A DNA stretch of 64,000 bases from the NCBI RefSeq assembly GCF_003056055.1, contig NZ_PYFP01000001.1, forward strand, positions 868,001 to 932,000, in the 5' to 3' direction. Positions within the stretch are counted from its first letter, which is position 1. Every line of letters begins with the position of its first letter. The translations under genes and the position numbers were made by a program. Under the pieces are notes generated by a model, which saw only the letters and a list, made by a program, of their open reading frames with translations, did not search any database and was not told the DNA's origin. The DNA comes from Glaciimonas sp. PCH181 (GTDB lineage: Bacteria; Pseudomonadota; Gammaproteobacteria; Burkholderiales; Burkholderiaceae_D). Shown piece by piece: positions 1 to 9,593 of the stretch.

Positions 1-84
1 CAGGCTCGTCAATGCCAGTGTGAAAATAAGATTACGTTGGATAAGACTGCGTGAAGCTGAAGGAATGTTCTTGCGAATAGTCAT
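1..84 (-). CDS. Start of a lipoprotein gene, probably bamC (partial, runs off the window)
   Basis: An ATG at 84-82 opens a frame that stays open to the window edge and encodes 28 residues. They begin MTIRKNIPSASR, then a basic stretch and a hydrophobic run (LIFTLALTSL), which is the start of a signal peptide. The gene lies 58 bp downstream of dapA on the same strand. In Burkholderiales the gene after dapA is usually bamC (nlpB), an outer-membrane lipoprotein of the BAM assembly complex, so that is the likely identity. The lipobox cysteine is beyond the window, so lipidation is not seen. Identity is inferred from synteny only. Confidence 0.5.
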   Translation of the reverse strand, partial: MTIRKNIPSASRSLIQRNLIFTLALTSL

Positions 85-142
85 GTGAATACAGAATGAA
101 TGGAACGAAAAAAATTCTTGAGAAAACGCCTGTTAGCGCAGC

Positions 143-1021
143 TTATTTTAGTACACCGGATTCACGCAATGCCGCACGAACCGGGACGTGACATGCGGGC
201 GACAATGCCACTAAAGGCAAACGAAGTCCGGACGGCATCATGCCCATTTCAAACAATGCCCATTTTGCCGGAACCGGATTCGGTTCAATAAACAATTGAA
301 TGTGCAGTGGCAGTAATTTATTGTTAATTCTGATGGCTTCGGCGACATCGCCCTTAATAGCAGCCATACAAAGTAAATGCATATCCCGTGGTGCAACGTT
401 GGCAGTGACTGAAATATTGCCTTTACCACCACAAAGCATCAACGCCATCGCGGTCGGATCGTCACCGGAATACACAGCAAAATCGGCCGGAGCCAAACGC
501 AGCAAATCTGTCACACGTGCGATATTGCCGGTGGCATCCTTGACACCAACAATTCCCGGAATCTGTGCCAGACGTAAAATCGTTTCGTTACTCATGTCAG
601 CAACCGTACGACCTGGTACGTTATACAAAATCACTGGCAAATCAACCGACTCTGCAATCTTCTTAAAGTGCTGATACATGCCTTCTTGCGTAGGCTTATT
701 GTAATAAGGCACGACTTGCAACGAGGCGTCAGCACCGACCTCTTTGGCATAACGGGTTAAATTGATCGCCTCAGCGGTTGAATTCCCGCCAGTACCGGCA
801 ATGATCGGTATCCGCTTTGCAGTATGCTCAACGGTAACTTTGATCAATTCACAATGCTCTGCTACCGAAACTGTCGGCGATTCGCCTGAAGTACCGACGA
901 TGACAATCGCATCAGTACCTTCGGCAATATGCCAATCAATCAGTTTACGTAGGCCCGGCAAATCAAGGCTGCCGTCCGCATGCATGGGAGTAACGATTGC
1001 AACGATGCTACCTTGGATCAT
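143..1021 (-). CDS. dapA: 4-hydroxy-tetrahydrodipicolinate synthase
   Basis: DapA condenses pyruvate with aspartate semialdehyde in the first committed step of lysine and diaminopimelate synthesis in the cytoplasm. The ATG at 1021 gives 292 residues starting [13 protein letters not shown], the family's usual N-terminus and length; the frame runs open further upstream but that extension is not family-like. GTSGES lies at 43-48, Tyr133 and Arg138 in YNVPGRT, and the Schiff-base lysine at Lys161 in GVKDATG, matching E. coli numbering. It lies 195 bp downstream of the methyltransferase gene and is probably cotranscribed with trpS. The aspartate semialdehyde dehydrogenase that feeds it (asd) is also in this window. 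Confidence 0.97.
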   Translation of the reverse strand: MIQGSIVAIVTPMHADGSLDLPGLRKLIDWHIAEGTDAIVIVGTSGESPTVSVAEHCELIKVTVEHTAKRIPIIAGTGGNSTAEAINLTRYAKEVGADASLQVVPYYNKPTQEGMYQHFKKIAESVDLPVILYNVPGRTVADMSNETILRLAQIPGIVGVKDATGNIARVTDLLRLAPADFAVYSGDDPTAMALMLCGGKGNISVTANVAPRDMHLLCMAAIKGDVAEAIRINNKLLPLHIQLFIEPNPVPAKWALFEMGMMPSGLRLPLVALSPACHVPVRAALRESGVLK

Positions 1022-1215
1022 GATAGTAAGTACGAAGAGATAAAAACCTGATTGTAGCGGATAGCCGAGACTATGGGGAAATTCCACGTGCAATTCAAAT
1101 TAAAACAAATGAATTTACCGAGAAGCAGTCGAGTTAGCCTGATCGACCGCCGAACTATTTAGCGCAGTGACCAATATTTCCGGAATGATAAAGAAACGAT
1201 CACATCTAGCATCAC

Positions 1216-1839
1216 TTAAGTAATTACATCGAGCTGTAGACCTGCCAGAGAACCGGCGGTTCCTTTTACAGCGCAAAGTCGTTGCACCATTGCTGGCTTT
1301 GGATGCTCGACATAGCCCTCTTCAAACGCCACAACATGCCAAACGTATTCAGAATCAGCGGCCAGCCAGCGCAATAACTCACCTGATGCTAAAAGAAAAT
1401 CTGGATTGGAGGGCCTGCCAAATTGTTGATTTCCCTCAACAAAGGTCTCATACAGCAGCACTCCCTGATCAGCAATACTATTAAGCAGCAGCGGCACCAA
1501 AGGACGATGTAAATAATTTGTTACGACTATTCCGGCGAAACGCTGGGGCTGAAATAACTCTGCCAGCGCAAGATCATTATTGCTTTCCAAATCAATCTGA
1601 AGCGTCTCGATGCCTTTTTCCGCAATTTTTATAAGTACATCAGGATTGCGATCCACCGCTAGCACATCCTTGCCCGCTGCCGCCAGCATTGCGCTATGAC
1701 GTCCCTCACCGCAGGCAAGATCGAGTACTTTCCCAGCCGGGATTGTGCCTATAAAACGTTTTACCCAACTAGAAACAGGCAGATCAGGCATATCAATTGG
1801 CTTTGTAATTGGGGCAGAAAACATTTTTCGGAGCGACAA
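1216..1839 (-). CDS. Class I SAM-dependent methyltransferase
   Basis: A 207-residue cytosolic methyltransferase. Motif I is clear at residues 38-46 (VLDLACGEG), followed by an acidic loop (AVDRNPD, about 56-62) that would hold the ribose of SAM. The fold resembles TehB/UbiE-type small-molecule methyltransferases, but the substrate cannot be read from the sequence. The start lies 5 bp after the trpS stop, so translation is probably coupled to trpS. The trpS-methyltransferase-dapA order is common in Oxalobacteraceae as far as I recall. Confidence 0.85.
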   Translation of the reverse strand: MSLRKMFSAPITKPIDMPDLPVSSWVKRFIGTIPAGKVLDLACGEGRHSAMLAAAGKDVLAVDRNPDVLIKIAEKGIETLQIDLESNNDLALAELFQPQRFAGIVVTNYLHRPLVPLLLNSIADQGVLLYETFVEGNQQFGRPSNPDFLLASGELLRWLAADSEYVWHVVAFEEGYVEHPKPAMVQRLCAVKGTAGSLAGLQLDVIT

Positions 1840-1844
1840 ATAAC

Positions 1845-3047
1845 TCAGCTGTAGCTTAAGCCCATGGCCTCGCGCACGTCACGCATTGTATCCTGCGCTA
1901 ATTTGCGGGCATGATCCGCGCCGTCAGCCACAATTGCGCGTACAAGAGAAGGATCATCCAGATACTGCTGAGCACGTTCATGCATTGGCTCCTGCTCTCT
2001 GACGATGGCATCGATTATGGGTTGTTTGCATTCCAGGCAGCCAATACCGGCAGAACGGCAGCCCTTTGTGACCCATTCTTGCGTGGCTAGATTGGAATAG
2101 ACCAAATGGAACTGCCATACCGGACATTTAGTTGGCTCACCCGGATCGGTACGACGTACACGTGCGGGGTCTGTCGGCATAGTGCGCACTTTTTTGGTAA
2201 CCGTATCTTTGTCATCACGCAAAGCGATGGAATTACCATAGCTTTTCGACATTTTCTGGCCATCAAGACCTGGTAAACGCGATGCATCTGTCAGAAGCGC
2301 CTGGGGCTCGGACAGAATCAATTTACGGCTCCCCTCAAGAAAACCGAACAATCGCTCTCGGTCGATCATCGACAGATTCTGGGCATCATCAAGCATCGCC
2401 TTAGCTTGCTCCAATGCCTCTTCGCTTCCCTTTTGCTGAAAATCGACACGCAATTCGTGATAAAGCTTGGCGCGCTTGCTACCTAACTTTTTGACGGCAT
2501 CTTGCGCCTTTTCTTCAAAGCCTTTTTCTTTCCCATAAAGATGATTAAAACGTCGTGCGATCTCGCGCATCATTTCGATATGCGGAACTTGATCGTCACC
2601 TACTGGCACTTGGGTTGCACGGTAAATTAAAACATCAGCCGCCTGCAGTAATGGATAGCCTAGAAAACCATAGGTTGCCAAATCACGGTCGGTGAGCTTT
2701 TCTTGTTGATCTTTATAAGTCGGGACGCGCTCCAACCAACCTAGCGGCGTGGCCATGGAGAGCAGCAAATGTAATTCTGCATGTTCCGGCACTTTAGACT
2801 GGATAAATAATGTCGATTGCGATGGATCGACACCGGCAGCAAGCCAATCGATCAACATGTCCCAGGTACTGGTTTCGATCTGACTGGGATCGTCGTAATG
2901 GGTTGTCAGCGCGTGCCAGTCAGCGACAAAAAACAGGCAAGGTAATTCGGATTGCAGCCGAACCCAGTTTTTTAAAGCGCCGTGATAGTGGCCGAGATGT
3001 AAAGCGCCAGTAGGACGCATGCCAGAAACAACGCGATCAGGATACAT
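1845..3047 (-). CDS. trpS: Tryptophanyl-tRNA synthetase
   Basis: TrpS charges tRNA-Trp with tryptophan. At 400 residues it is the long form typical of Burkholderiales. The class I signature HLGH is at 17-20 (in TGALHLGHYHG) and the KMSKS loop is at 265-269 (GQKMSKSYGN). Between them sits a charged helical insertion (about 170-235), which accounts for the extra length over the E. coli enzyme. The ATG start gives MYPDRVVSGM, as expected. It lies 60 bp downstream of the M50 protease gene and 5 bp upstream of the methyltransferase gene, in one probable operon. Confidence 0.97.
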   Translation of the reverse strand: MYPDRVVSGMRPTGALHLGHYHGALKNWVRLQSELPCLFFVADWHALTTHYDDPSQIETSTWDMLIDWLAAGVDPSQSTLFIQSKVPEHAELHLLLSMATPLGWLERVPTYKDQQEKLTDRDLATYGFLGYPLLQAADVLIYRATQVPVGDDQVPHIEMMREIARRFNHLYGKEKGFEEKAQDAVKKLGSKRAKLYHELRVDFQQKGSEEALEQAKAMLDDAQNLSMIDRERLFGFLEGSRKLILSEPQALLTDASRLPGLDGQKMSKSYGNSIALRDDKDTVTKKVRTMPTDPARVRRTDPGEPTKCPVWQFHLVYSNLATQEWVTKGCRSAGIGCLECKQPIIDAIVREQEPMHERAQQYLDDPSLVRAIVADGADHARKLAQDTMRDVREAMGLSYS

Positions 3048-3107
3048 AATTAATGTGAGATATCAGAAAGGCAAATAAAAAGGGACAATTAAGTTCTTAC
3101 AACAGGA

Positions 3108-3797
3108 TCACTGCACCAACATCAATAACGGCGTAACAATCCATCGTAAAACAGCAGAGGCGATATTCATTAACGGCGTAATCCAGACTGCATATAGCGT
3201 AGGCTGATCACCGAATTGCGGCAGTTTTATCAGCAGCAAAGCCAACACAATAAAGAAACCATACGGCTCGATCTTGGCGAGTTTAAAGGCGTATTTATGC
3301 GGCAGCAAACTAAACAAAATACGGCCGCCATCCAGCGGGGGAATTGGGAATAGATTCAATGCAAACAGCACTAGATTAATACGAATACCGTATTGTGCCA
3401 TCCTGACGAAGAAATCTTGCGTTTCAGCGCCGGTGCTTGCTAATCCGATTAATACCAGCATCCATCCTAGCGCCATCACCACATTGGCAGCTGGTCCGGC
3501 TAATGCGACCCATGCCATATCGCGTTTCGGCTTGCGTAGTTGACCAAAATTGATCGGAACTGGTTTTGCATAGCCAAATAGGAAAGCCCCGCCAGTTGAA
3601 AAAAACATCAGCAGCGGAATTAGTATGGTGCCAAAGGGATCGATGTGTTTGACAGGATTAAGGCTCATCCGACCAAGCATATAAGCGGTCGGATCGCCAA
3701 AGTATTTCGCCGCGTAGGCATGCGCGGCCTCGTGTAGCGTAATGGCAAAAAGCAAAGGCAATGCTAATACTGCAATAGTTTGTATGAGATCGTTCAT
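3108..3797 (-). CDS. Site-2 protease family membrane metalloprotease (M50)
   Basis: A polytopic membrane protease of the M50/site-2 family, 229 residues from the ATG at 3797 (MNDLIQTIAV). The zinc motif HEAAH is at 22-26 inside the first membrane helix, and the second ligand motif NLFPIPPLDGG is at 148-158; together these define the catalytic centre. It lacks the PDZ domain of RseP, so it belongs to the short group of unknown substrate. An upstream in-frame extension of 19 residues looks like leader DNA and was left out. It sits between yciO and trpS on the same strand, as is common in betaproteobacteria. Confidence 0.9.
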   Translation of the reverse strand: MNDLIQTIAVLALPLLFAITLHEAAHAYAAKYFGDPTAYMLGRMSLNPVKHIDPFGTILIPLLMFFSTGGAFLFGYAKPVPINFGQLRKPKRDMAWVALAGPAANVVMALGWMLVLIGLASTGAETQDFFVRMAQYGIRINLVLFALNLFPIPPLDGGRILFSLLPHKYAFKLAKIEPYGFFIVLALLLIKLPQFGDQPTLYAVWITPLMNIASAVLRWIVTPLLMLVQ

Positions 3798-3906
3798 TCG
3801 CTGAATTTTAACAGAGGGGCACGTATGCCCGGCGGATTCGGAGCAAATGATCAATTAAAATCATAAGCTAAAGATTGAAAGCGCAGATTGCCTATCTCAG
3901 GCGTGA

Positions 3907-4530
3907 CTATAATCCGAACAGCCTGACATCCCCACGTCCCTGTCGAATTAACATTGGTTCATCAGCCGTCAAATCAATGACCGTCGTTGGTTCGAGACTA
4001 CATGCGCCGCTGTCGATCACCAACTCTACTTGTTTTTCTAACTGATCCCGTATCTCTTCTGCTTCGGTAAGCGGCAAGCCATTACCGGGCAAAATCAAGG
4101 TTGTACCGATCAGCGGCTGCCCTAACTCTTGCAGCAGTGCTTGTACCACAACGCTTTCGGGCACGCGCAGGCCTATGGTTTTGCGCGACGGGTGACTCAG
4201 ACGGCGTGGTACTTCTTTAGAGGCGCCAAGAATAAACGTGTAAGGTCCCGGCGTACCGCTTTTCAGCAGACGGAACTGACGGTTATCGATTTTGGCATAT
4301 TCTGAAATTTCGCTCAGATCGCTGCACAACAAGGTCAAATGATGCTTATCGTCCACGCCTCGGATACGGCGCATGCGCTCGACGGCATCTTTATTGTCTA
4401 GTTGGCAGACCAAGGCATAACAGCAATCCGTCGGTAAAGCGACGATACCGCCGCTTTGAATAATTTGTACCGCTTGCTTGATTAACCGCAATTGTGGGTT
4501 ATCAGGATGAATGTGAAAAAACTGGCTCAT
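3907..4530 (-). CDS. yciO: YciO-type Sua5/YrdC/YwlC family protein
   Basis: A 207-residue protein of the threonylcarbamoyl-AMP synthase fold. The N-terminal GGIVALPTDCCYAL block is the family's nucleotide/threonine pocket signature; the canonical TsaC lysine-arginine pair is replaced by a histidine-containing stretch (DDKHHL). This fits the YciO branch, which is related to but distinct from TsaC, the enzyme that makes t6A in tRNA. I call it YciO on sequence style and because the neighbouring PHP phosphatase is the partner of yciO in E. coli too. Whether it makes threonylcarbamoyl-AMP in vivo is not settled by sequence. Confidence 0.85.
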   Translation of the reverse strand: MSQFFHIHPDNPQLRLIKQAVQIIQSGGIVALPTDCCYALVCQLDNKDAVERMRRIRGVDDKHHLTLLCSDLSEISEYAKIDNRQFRLLKSGTPGPYTFILGASKEVPRRLSHPSRKTIGLRVPESVVVQALLQELGQPLIGTTLILPGNGLPLTEAEEIRDQLEKQVELVIDSGACSLEPTTVIDLTADEPMLIRQGRGDVRLFGL

Positions 4531-4544
4531 GGCTCGCTAACTCT

Positions 4545-4583
4545 TTAAATATAAAAACGGCGATAGTCGTCAGACTACCGCCG
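4545..4583 (-). terminator. Rho-independent terminator downstream of htpX
   Basis: Read on the minus strand, an 11-bp arm (cggcggtagtc) and its near-perfect complement (gactatcgccg, one G:T pair) flank a TGAC loop at 4558-4583, followed by TTTTTATATTT. It lies 42 bp past the htpX stop and just before the yciO start. Confidence 0.8.
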
Positions 4584-4598
4584 CCCGGTGACCTTCTT

Positions 4599-4614
4599 AT
4601 AGTGTTAACACTAT
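4599..4614. repeat. 16-bp perfect palindrome after htpX
   Basis: The bases atagtgttaacactat read identically on both strands and sit 11 bp beyond the htpX stop, immediately upstream of the terminator hairpin. They could extend the terminator structure or be a protein-binding site; there is nothing else to decide between these. Confidence 0.5.
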
Positions 4615-4624
4615 CTTCGAATGG

Positions 4625-5509
4625 TTACAACGCCGTAACGTGTGGATCGCGTAACGCCGCGATGCGCTGTTCGATTGGTGGATGGCTTGAGAATAATGCC
4701 ATAAAACCGGGCTTGTCATTAATACCCATCGCTGCCATCGACTCGGGCAAAGACGCTGCCTGGCCGCCACCCAAACGCGCTAAGGCACGCTGCATTGGTA
4801 CACTGCTGCCCATCAATTTAGCAGATCCGGCATCGGCACGAAACTCCCGATGACGTGAGAACCAGGCAACAATCATTGATGCACCAATCCCCAGAACAAC
4901 CTGAGAAACAATGACTGCGATGAAGTAACCAGCACCCGGCCCATCGTTATTGTTGCGTGACATGGCCCGATCAACGGCATAACCAATTACGCGGGACAAA
5001 AATACGACGAAAGTATTAACAACGCCTTGTATTAAGGTCATCGTCACCATATCGCCATTCGCGATATGGGCGATTTCATGCCCCAATACTGCCTCAACTT
5101 CTTCTTTTGTCATACTTTCGAGCAAGCCGGTCGAAACTGCCACTAATGCCGAGTTTTTGAAAGCTCCAGTCGCAAATGCGTTAGGTTCACCTTCAAATAC
5201 GGCGACCTCAGGCATGCCAATACCCGCCCGTTGCGCCAATTTTCCGACGGTATCGATCAACCATAACTCGGTTGAGTTCGCTGGCGATTCGATCACTCGT
5301 GCACCAGTGGAACGTTTTGCCATCCACTTACTGATTAATAGGGAAAAAATTGATCCAGCGAAGCCCACGATCAGTGAGAACACCATCAATTTTGGAATAT
5401 CAAGGCCGCTACGCGTTAGAAAACGATCCACGCCCAGCAACGATAGGACGACGCTCAACACCAGCATTACTGCAATATTTGTGGCGAGGAACAGGAAAAT
5501 ACGTTTCAT
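4625..5509 (-). CDS. htpX: Membrane zinc metalloprotease HtpX
   Basis: HtpX is an inner-membrane M48 protease that degrades misfolded membrane proteins alongside FtsH. The ATG at 5509 ([10 protein letters not shown]) is preceded by AGGAG at a good distance and gives 294 residues, one more than E. coli HtpX; a TTG two codons upstream was not used. Two N-terminal membrane helices (about 5-25 and 38-60) are followed by the active-site HEIAH at 144-148 and the third-ligand region REFRADAGS near 222. Two further helices lie between. A clear terminator follows, so it likely forms the end of its transcript. Confidence 0.96.
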   Translation of the reverse strand: MKRIFLFLATNIAVMLVLSVVLSLLGVDRFLTRSGLDIPKLMVFSLIVGFAGSIFSLLISKWMAKRSTGARVIESPANSTELWLIDTVGKLAQRAGIGMPEVAVFEGEPNAFATGAFKNSALVAVSTGLLESMTKEEVEAVLGHEIAHIANGDMVTMTLIQGVVNTFVVFLSRVIGYAVDRAMSRNNNDGPGAGYFIAVIVSQVVLGIGASMIVAWFSRHREFRADAGSAKLMGSSVPMQRALARLGGGQAASLPESMAAMGINDKPGFMALFSSHPPIEQRIAALRDPHVTAL

Positions 5510-5781
5510 GCGCAAAACTCCTAAATTGAGAATAGCTTTTAAATAGGTCTGTTATTACAAATTTCAAGAGGGAAACAATTACGTAACTACTCGCACGACC
5601 AAACGCAAAATTGTTTTCGGCATCTTCATCAATCCGATCAGATTATCTTAGAGCGTAAACAATCATTTAAATTGCATACATTTCTTCAATGAAGATGATC
5701 AATTAGATGAAACCGGAATTTACTTGAATAAACGAGGAAAGTCGAGCGGCGCCTGGGCTATGGCCGTCGTCAGGCAGAGAT

Positions 5782-6627
5782 TTAAGCGTTTTCTAAAGAC
5801 CAGTCGTGCCAGACTGGTACCACGCCAGGAGGCAATGGCGGTAACGCGCCGAGATCAACCCGGGACTCGCCGGGGCTATGAAAGTCAGAGCCACGGGACC
5901 CCAGAAAACCATAGGCAATGGCAATTTTGGCGTATTCGGTGTATTGATCTGGCGAGTGGCTACCGGTATTAACTTCAATGGCTGTGCCACCTAATTGTTT
6001 AAACTCATCGAAGAACGCGCCGAGCGCAACGTCATTCAAATGATAGCGACCCGGATGCGCAACTACCGCAATCCCGCCGGCACCAAGTATCCATTTCACT
6101 GCTTGCGCCAAACTAGCCCACCGATGAGGTACATAACCCGGCTTACCTTCGACCAGATAACGGCGGAATACTTCATGCGTATCAGCACAAATGCCGATGT
6201 CAACTAAATGACGGGCAAAATGCGTGCGAGAAATCAGGTCGGGATTACCAACGTGTTTTAGTGCACCTTCAAATGCATCAGGAATCCCTGCTGCGGCCAG
6301 TTGCGCCGCCATATCGCGCGCGCGCCGTTCACGACCACCGCGAGTTTCAGCTAATCCTTGCACCAGCTCCTGATTGGTTTCATCAATGTGCAGGCCAACG
6401 ATATGGATAGTTTGCGCACCCCAGGTAATCGAAATTTCAACCCCTGTGACGAACTGCAGACCGAGTTCAAGAGCGGCGGCACGGGCTTCGGGAATGCCTC
6501 TGATCTCGTCATGATCGGTTAAAGCCCAGACATCTACACCGTTGGCTTTAGCGCGTACGGCAACTGCCGATGGCGATAAAATCCCGTCGGAAATATTCGA
6601 GTGGCAATGAAGGTCAACGTTCAACAT
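5782..6627 (-). CDS. rnm: PHP-domain phosphatase/5'-3' exonuclease, RNase AM (YciV/TrpH) type
   Basis: A 281-residue PHP-family metal phosphoesterase. The N-terminal metal motif is HCH (His7, His9), followed by TDHDE near 37-41, the HPGRYH block in the middle and SDFHSPGE near the C-terminus, which together supply the metal ligands. The family includes E. coli RNase AM (yciV, also called trpH), which hydrolyses 3',5'-bisphosphonucleotides and trims RNA 5' ends, and the Chromobacterium 3',5'-nucleotide phosphatase. Proximity to yciO supports this assignment. No strong ribosome-binding site is visible before the ATG. Confidence 0.88.
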   Translation of the reverse strand: MLNVDLHCHSNISDGILSPSAVAVRAKANGVDVWALTDHDEIRGIPEARAAALELGLQFVTGVEISITWGAQTIHIVGLHIDETNQELVQGLAETRGGRERRARDMAAQLAAAGIPDAFEGALKHVGNPDLISRTHFARHLVDIGICADTHEVFRRYLVEGKPGYVPHRWASLAQAVKWILGAGGIAVVAHPGRYHLNDVALGAFFDEFKQLGGTAIEVNTGSHSPDQYTEYAKIAIAYGFLGSRGSDFHSPGESRVDLGALPPLPPGVVPVWHDWSLENA

Positions 6628-6758
6628 CTAGGAGGCTCAATAAGTCACGAGTTAAAGGAATGATTGTACGCCCCTTGCCACCATTTTGTTGCGAGCGCAC
6701 ATTACGCCGATGTGACACCCTTTTATCTATACCCGATAATTTATTAATAGCTGGTGAT

Positions 6759-7646
6759 TTACGTTTTCTGATCTGCCAGAAATCGCTCTATTGTCTCTGC
6801 CAATAATTGGGGCTGATCGTGATGCAGCATATGTCCGGCCTCGGCAATCATTACAAGACGTGCATCTGCAAGACACGCTATACGCCGATCAACCTCTGCA
6901 CGCATAACATCCTTGCCGCCCATCCATCGCCACAGGTCGGTATCTTCGGCTTCAACACATAATACCGGCGCATGAATCTGACGCCAACACGCCAACATTT
7001 CATCGACTTTCGGAAGGACCGGATTGATAAGTTTATGCGCGGGATCACCAAGAATTTCCCATTTTCCCGAACTTGTCTCGCTGGCCCAGTATTGCGCCAA
7101 AAAAGCAGCGCGTGCATTTGTCAGTCGAGGATTGTTCTTTTTCAAACGCTCAGCGACAGCGGCTTCCGATGCATAACCGTGCATCACTGGCGCTACGCGT
7201 AATGCATCTAACCATTTGGCATAGCGTCCGGGCGCTTGATCCGGTTGCGATACCGCAGGACCAAATCCTTCCAGATTGATTAGTTTATTAATCCGCTGAA
7301 GCCGCACGCCCGCATATAAACCGGCGATATAGCCACCCATGCTATGACCGAGCAAATTGACGGATTCCTGACCTGCGTAATGCTGCAAAATGGCGTCCAG
7401 ATCTGCCAAATAATCGGGAAACCAATATACATCCGCAGGTCCGCGTTGTGTCAGGCCAAAACCCCGCCAATCCGGCGCGATGACCTGCCAATCTTGCGCC
7501 AGACAATCAACGACAAACTGAAAAGAAGCCGATACGTCCATCCACCCGTGCAGCATGAATAGCTGTGGAGCATCTGGCCTCCCCCAACGTCGAATGTGAT
7601 AGCGCAGTCCGCGCACTTGAATGAAATCCGATTGCGATACTTTCAT
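6759..7646 (-). CDS. Alpha/beta hydrolase
   Basis: A 295-residue serine hydrolase of the alpha/beta fold. LHGWMD (32-37) supplies the oxyanion hole, GHSMGG places the nucleophile at Ser102, and the C-terminal GHMLHHDQP (about 272) holds the catalytic histidine. There is no signal peptide, so it should be cytosolic. The substrate is not evident. It is followed by the PHP phosphatase gene after 130 bp and preceded by the patatin gene with a 50-bp gap, so the three may share a transcript. Confidence 0.88.
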   Translation of the reverse strand: MKVSQSDFIQVRGLRYHIRRWGRPDAPQLFMLHGWMDVSASFQFVVDCLAQDWQVIAPDWRGFGLTQRGPADVYWFPDYLADLDAILQHYAGQESVNLLGHSMGGYIAGLYAGVRLQRINKLINLEGFGPAVSQPDQAPGRYAKWLDALRVAPVMHGYASEAAVAERLKKNNPRLTNARAAFLAQYWASETSSGKWEILGDPAHKLINPVLPKVDEMLACWRQIHAPVLCVEAEDTDLWRWMGGKDVMRAEVDRRIACLADARLVMIAEAGHMLHHDQPQLLAETIERFLADQKT

Positions 7647-7695
7647 CGATTACTTAATAAGAAAAAGGTTGGGAAATTAAGCAGCGCATATACCG

Positions 7696-8721
7696 CTATG
7701 AAATAAATTGGTCAAGTTCGAAAGACGAGCAGCGTCCAAGATCATCAAACTTCTCTGATAACCAGATAGTCGCCTGTTGACGACCGGCATCGCGCAATGC
7801 GTTGATAAAAGATGCTTTGGTATTGAGCTTGCTAGAGCCACTTAAATGACTCATTAAGTCATTGGCATCGATAACGTGCATATTCAGATTTTTTAATCGC
7901 TGCTCAAGTTTGCCGCTGGCCTCGGGATCTTCTGCGATATTACGTCGCGCTAGTGCGATTCCGCCTATCTCGGTAAAAAAGGTAGAACTAAAACTAATTT
8001 CAGTCAGTCTTTGACCGATTTCATCAGAGGTTGTGGGTGTTTTCGGCCGGCGGAATGGATGTAATAGCACCACCATAATGTCTGGCGATGCACAGAGATG
8101 TAACAAAGGAAAAATTGGCGGATTCGCAGTCAGTCCACCATCCCAATACGCTTCGCCATCAATCTCTATTGCGTGATGCATCGACGGCAAGCAGGCAGAT
8201 GCTAACAAGGCATCCAGCGATAAATCACGATTGCGAAATATCTTTAGGGTACCTGTACTAACTTGGGTGGCCGCGATGAATAATTTAATATCTCCGTCCG
8301 TTCGCAAACGATCAAAATCAATTTGTTTGACAAGAATGTCACGTAGCGGATTAAGATCAAACGGATTAAATTGATAAGGCGAAAACAACCGCATCATCGA
8401 AAACAAACCTTTCATGACAGCGGTCGAAGATGCCTGTCGGGCAATCGCCACATCGCTAAGCGCATGATGCGGCATAAAACTAAACGGATCATTGGTACTG
8501 ACACTTTCCCAGAAATCGGCTAAAGCCTGGCGCGCGCCATCCCTACCCCCGACCGCATAACCATGGCTCATGACTACGGCATTCATCGCGCCAGCACTGG
8601 CACCGCTGATACCCTTAATATCTATTCTAGTATCTTCAAGCAATCGATCCAGAACGCCCCACGTGAACGCTCCATGCGATCCGCCACCCTGCAATGCTAA
8701 TGTCACGGTTTTGTTTTGCAT
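7696..8721 (-). CDS. Patatin-like phospholipase
   Basis: A 341-residue patatin-family lipid acyl hydrolase. The glycine-rich oxyanion loop QGGGSHGAF is at 11-19, the nucleophile elbow GASAG at 40-44 (Ser42), and the catalytic aspartate in WDGGLTANPP at Asp194. There is no signal peptide, so it should act inside the cell on lipids or thioesters. It is transcribed divergently from a TetR regulator gene 139 bp away, which suggests TetR control. This arrangement of a cytosolic patatin and TetR is seen in other betaproteobacteria. Confidence 0.92.
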   Translation of the reverse strand: MQNKTVTLALQGGGSHGAFTWGVLDRLLEDTRIDIKGISGASAGAMNAVVMSHGYAVGGRDGARQALADFWESVSTNDPFSFMPHHALSDVAIARQASSTAVMKGLFSMMRLFSPYQFNPFDLNPLRDILVKQIDFDRLRTDGDIKLFIAATQVSTGTLKIFRNRDLSLDALLASACLPSMHHAIEIDGEAYWDGGLTANPPIFPLLHLCASPDIMVVLLHPFRRPKTPTTSDEIGQRLTEISFSSTFFTEIGGIALARRNIAEDPEASGKLEQRLKNLNMHVIDANDLMSHLSGSSKLNTKASFINALRDAGRQQATIWLSEKFDDLGRCSSFELDQFIS

Positions 8722-8807
8722 GATTTCCCTTATTGGTTATATGCCAGTCTACAGAAGCAATATACAATCTTTAGCATATATAAATATTTAGAATCAATAT
8801 AACCCCC

Positions 8808-8837
8808 GATATACAGGACGTAATCACAGATATACAG
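8808..8837. promoter_or_regulatory. Direct repeat in the patatin/TetR divergent promoter region
   Basis: GATATACAG occurs at 8808-8816 and again at 8829-8837, so the copies are 21 bp apart, about two helical turns. They lie 24 bp before the TetR start codon. Position and spacing suit an autoregulatory operator, but TetR operators are usually palindromic, so this is only a candidate. Confidence 0.4.
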
Positions 8838-8860
8838 ATATTTTTCGGAAAGAAAAAATC

Positions 8861-9562
8861 ATGGAACAAAAGGCGCCACGTCGTACGCGAGAAAAAATTT
8901 TAGAATTATCCTTGCGTCTTTTTAATGAATTCGGCGAGCCAAATATCACCACCACCATCATTGCCGATGAAATGAAAATTTCACCGGGAAATTTGTATTA
9001 CCATTTCCGCAATAAAGATGACATCGTTAATTCGATTTTTGTGACGTTTGAAGAAGCAATGAGTCGTATGTTAGCCGTTCCACAAGAGGTCCGACCGACA
9101 ATGCAAGATGTATGGCGTTATTTACATCTTATGTTCGAGCTAATATGGCGTTACCGCTTTTTTTATCGCGACTTAAGCGATTTATTATCGCGCAATCGCA
9201 CTTTAGAGCTGCATTTTAAAGAAATTTTTGGCCATAAAATAAAGGTAGTAAAACAACTATGTCAAGGTTTGCAAGCGGACAACGCTTTGGCTGTCAATGC
9301 AGTTGAAATCGACGCACTCTCTACAAATATGGTTGTCACTGCAAGTTACTGGCTGTCATATCAATATGTATTAAATCCGCGCCAGTATACCGAGCAAGCG
9401 GTCGTAGAAAATGCCTTGGCCAGCGGATGCTATCAGGTGTTGTCGTTAATGCATCCCTATTTGCGCGGCCAGACTTTAGTCCACTTTGAAGAGCTCACCG
9501 CCCAATATTTGAACAAAAACGGCACTACTAGCGCTGACAACGCCATTTCTTCAATACAATAA
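8861..9562 (+). CDS. TetR/AcrR family transcriptional regulator
   Basis: A 233-residue repressor. The N-terminal helix-turn-helix spans about 10-58 (TREKILELSLRLFNEFGE, then ISPGNLYYHFRNKDDI), a textbook TetR DNA-binding domain. The C-terminal ligand domain is all-helical and aromatic-rich (YRFFYRDLSDLL), as in regulators linked to fatty acyl or polyhydroxyalkanoate metabolism. It is divergent from the patatin gene and probably controls it and itself. The ligand is unknown. Confidence 0.92.
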   Translation: MEQKAPRRTREKILELSLRLFNEFGEPNITTTIIADEMKISPGNLYYHFRNKDDIVNSIFVTFEEAMSRMLAVPQEVRPTMQDVWRYLHLMFELIWRYRFFYRDLSDLLSRNRTLELHFKEIFGHKIKVVKQLCQGLQADNALAVNAVEIDALSTNMVVTASYWLSYQYVLNPRQYTEQAVVENALASGCYQVLSLMHPYLRGQTLVHFEELTAQYLNKNGTTSADNAISSIQ

Positions 9563-9593
9563 CGCGCAATCCACTTTTACATTTCTATAACCA

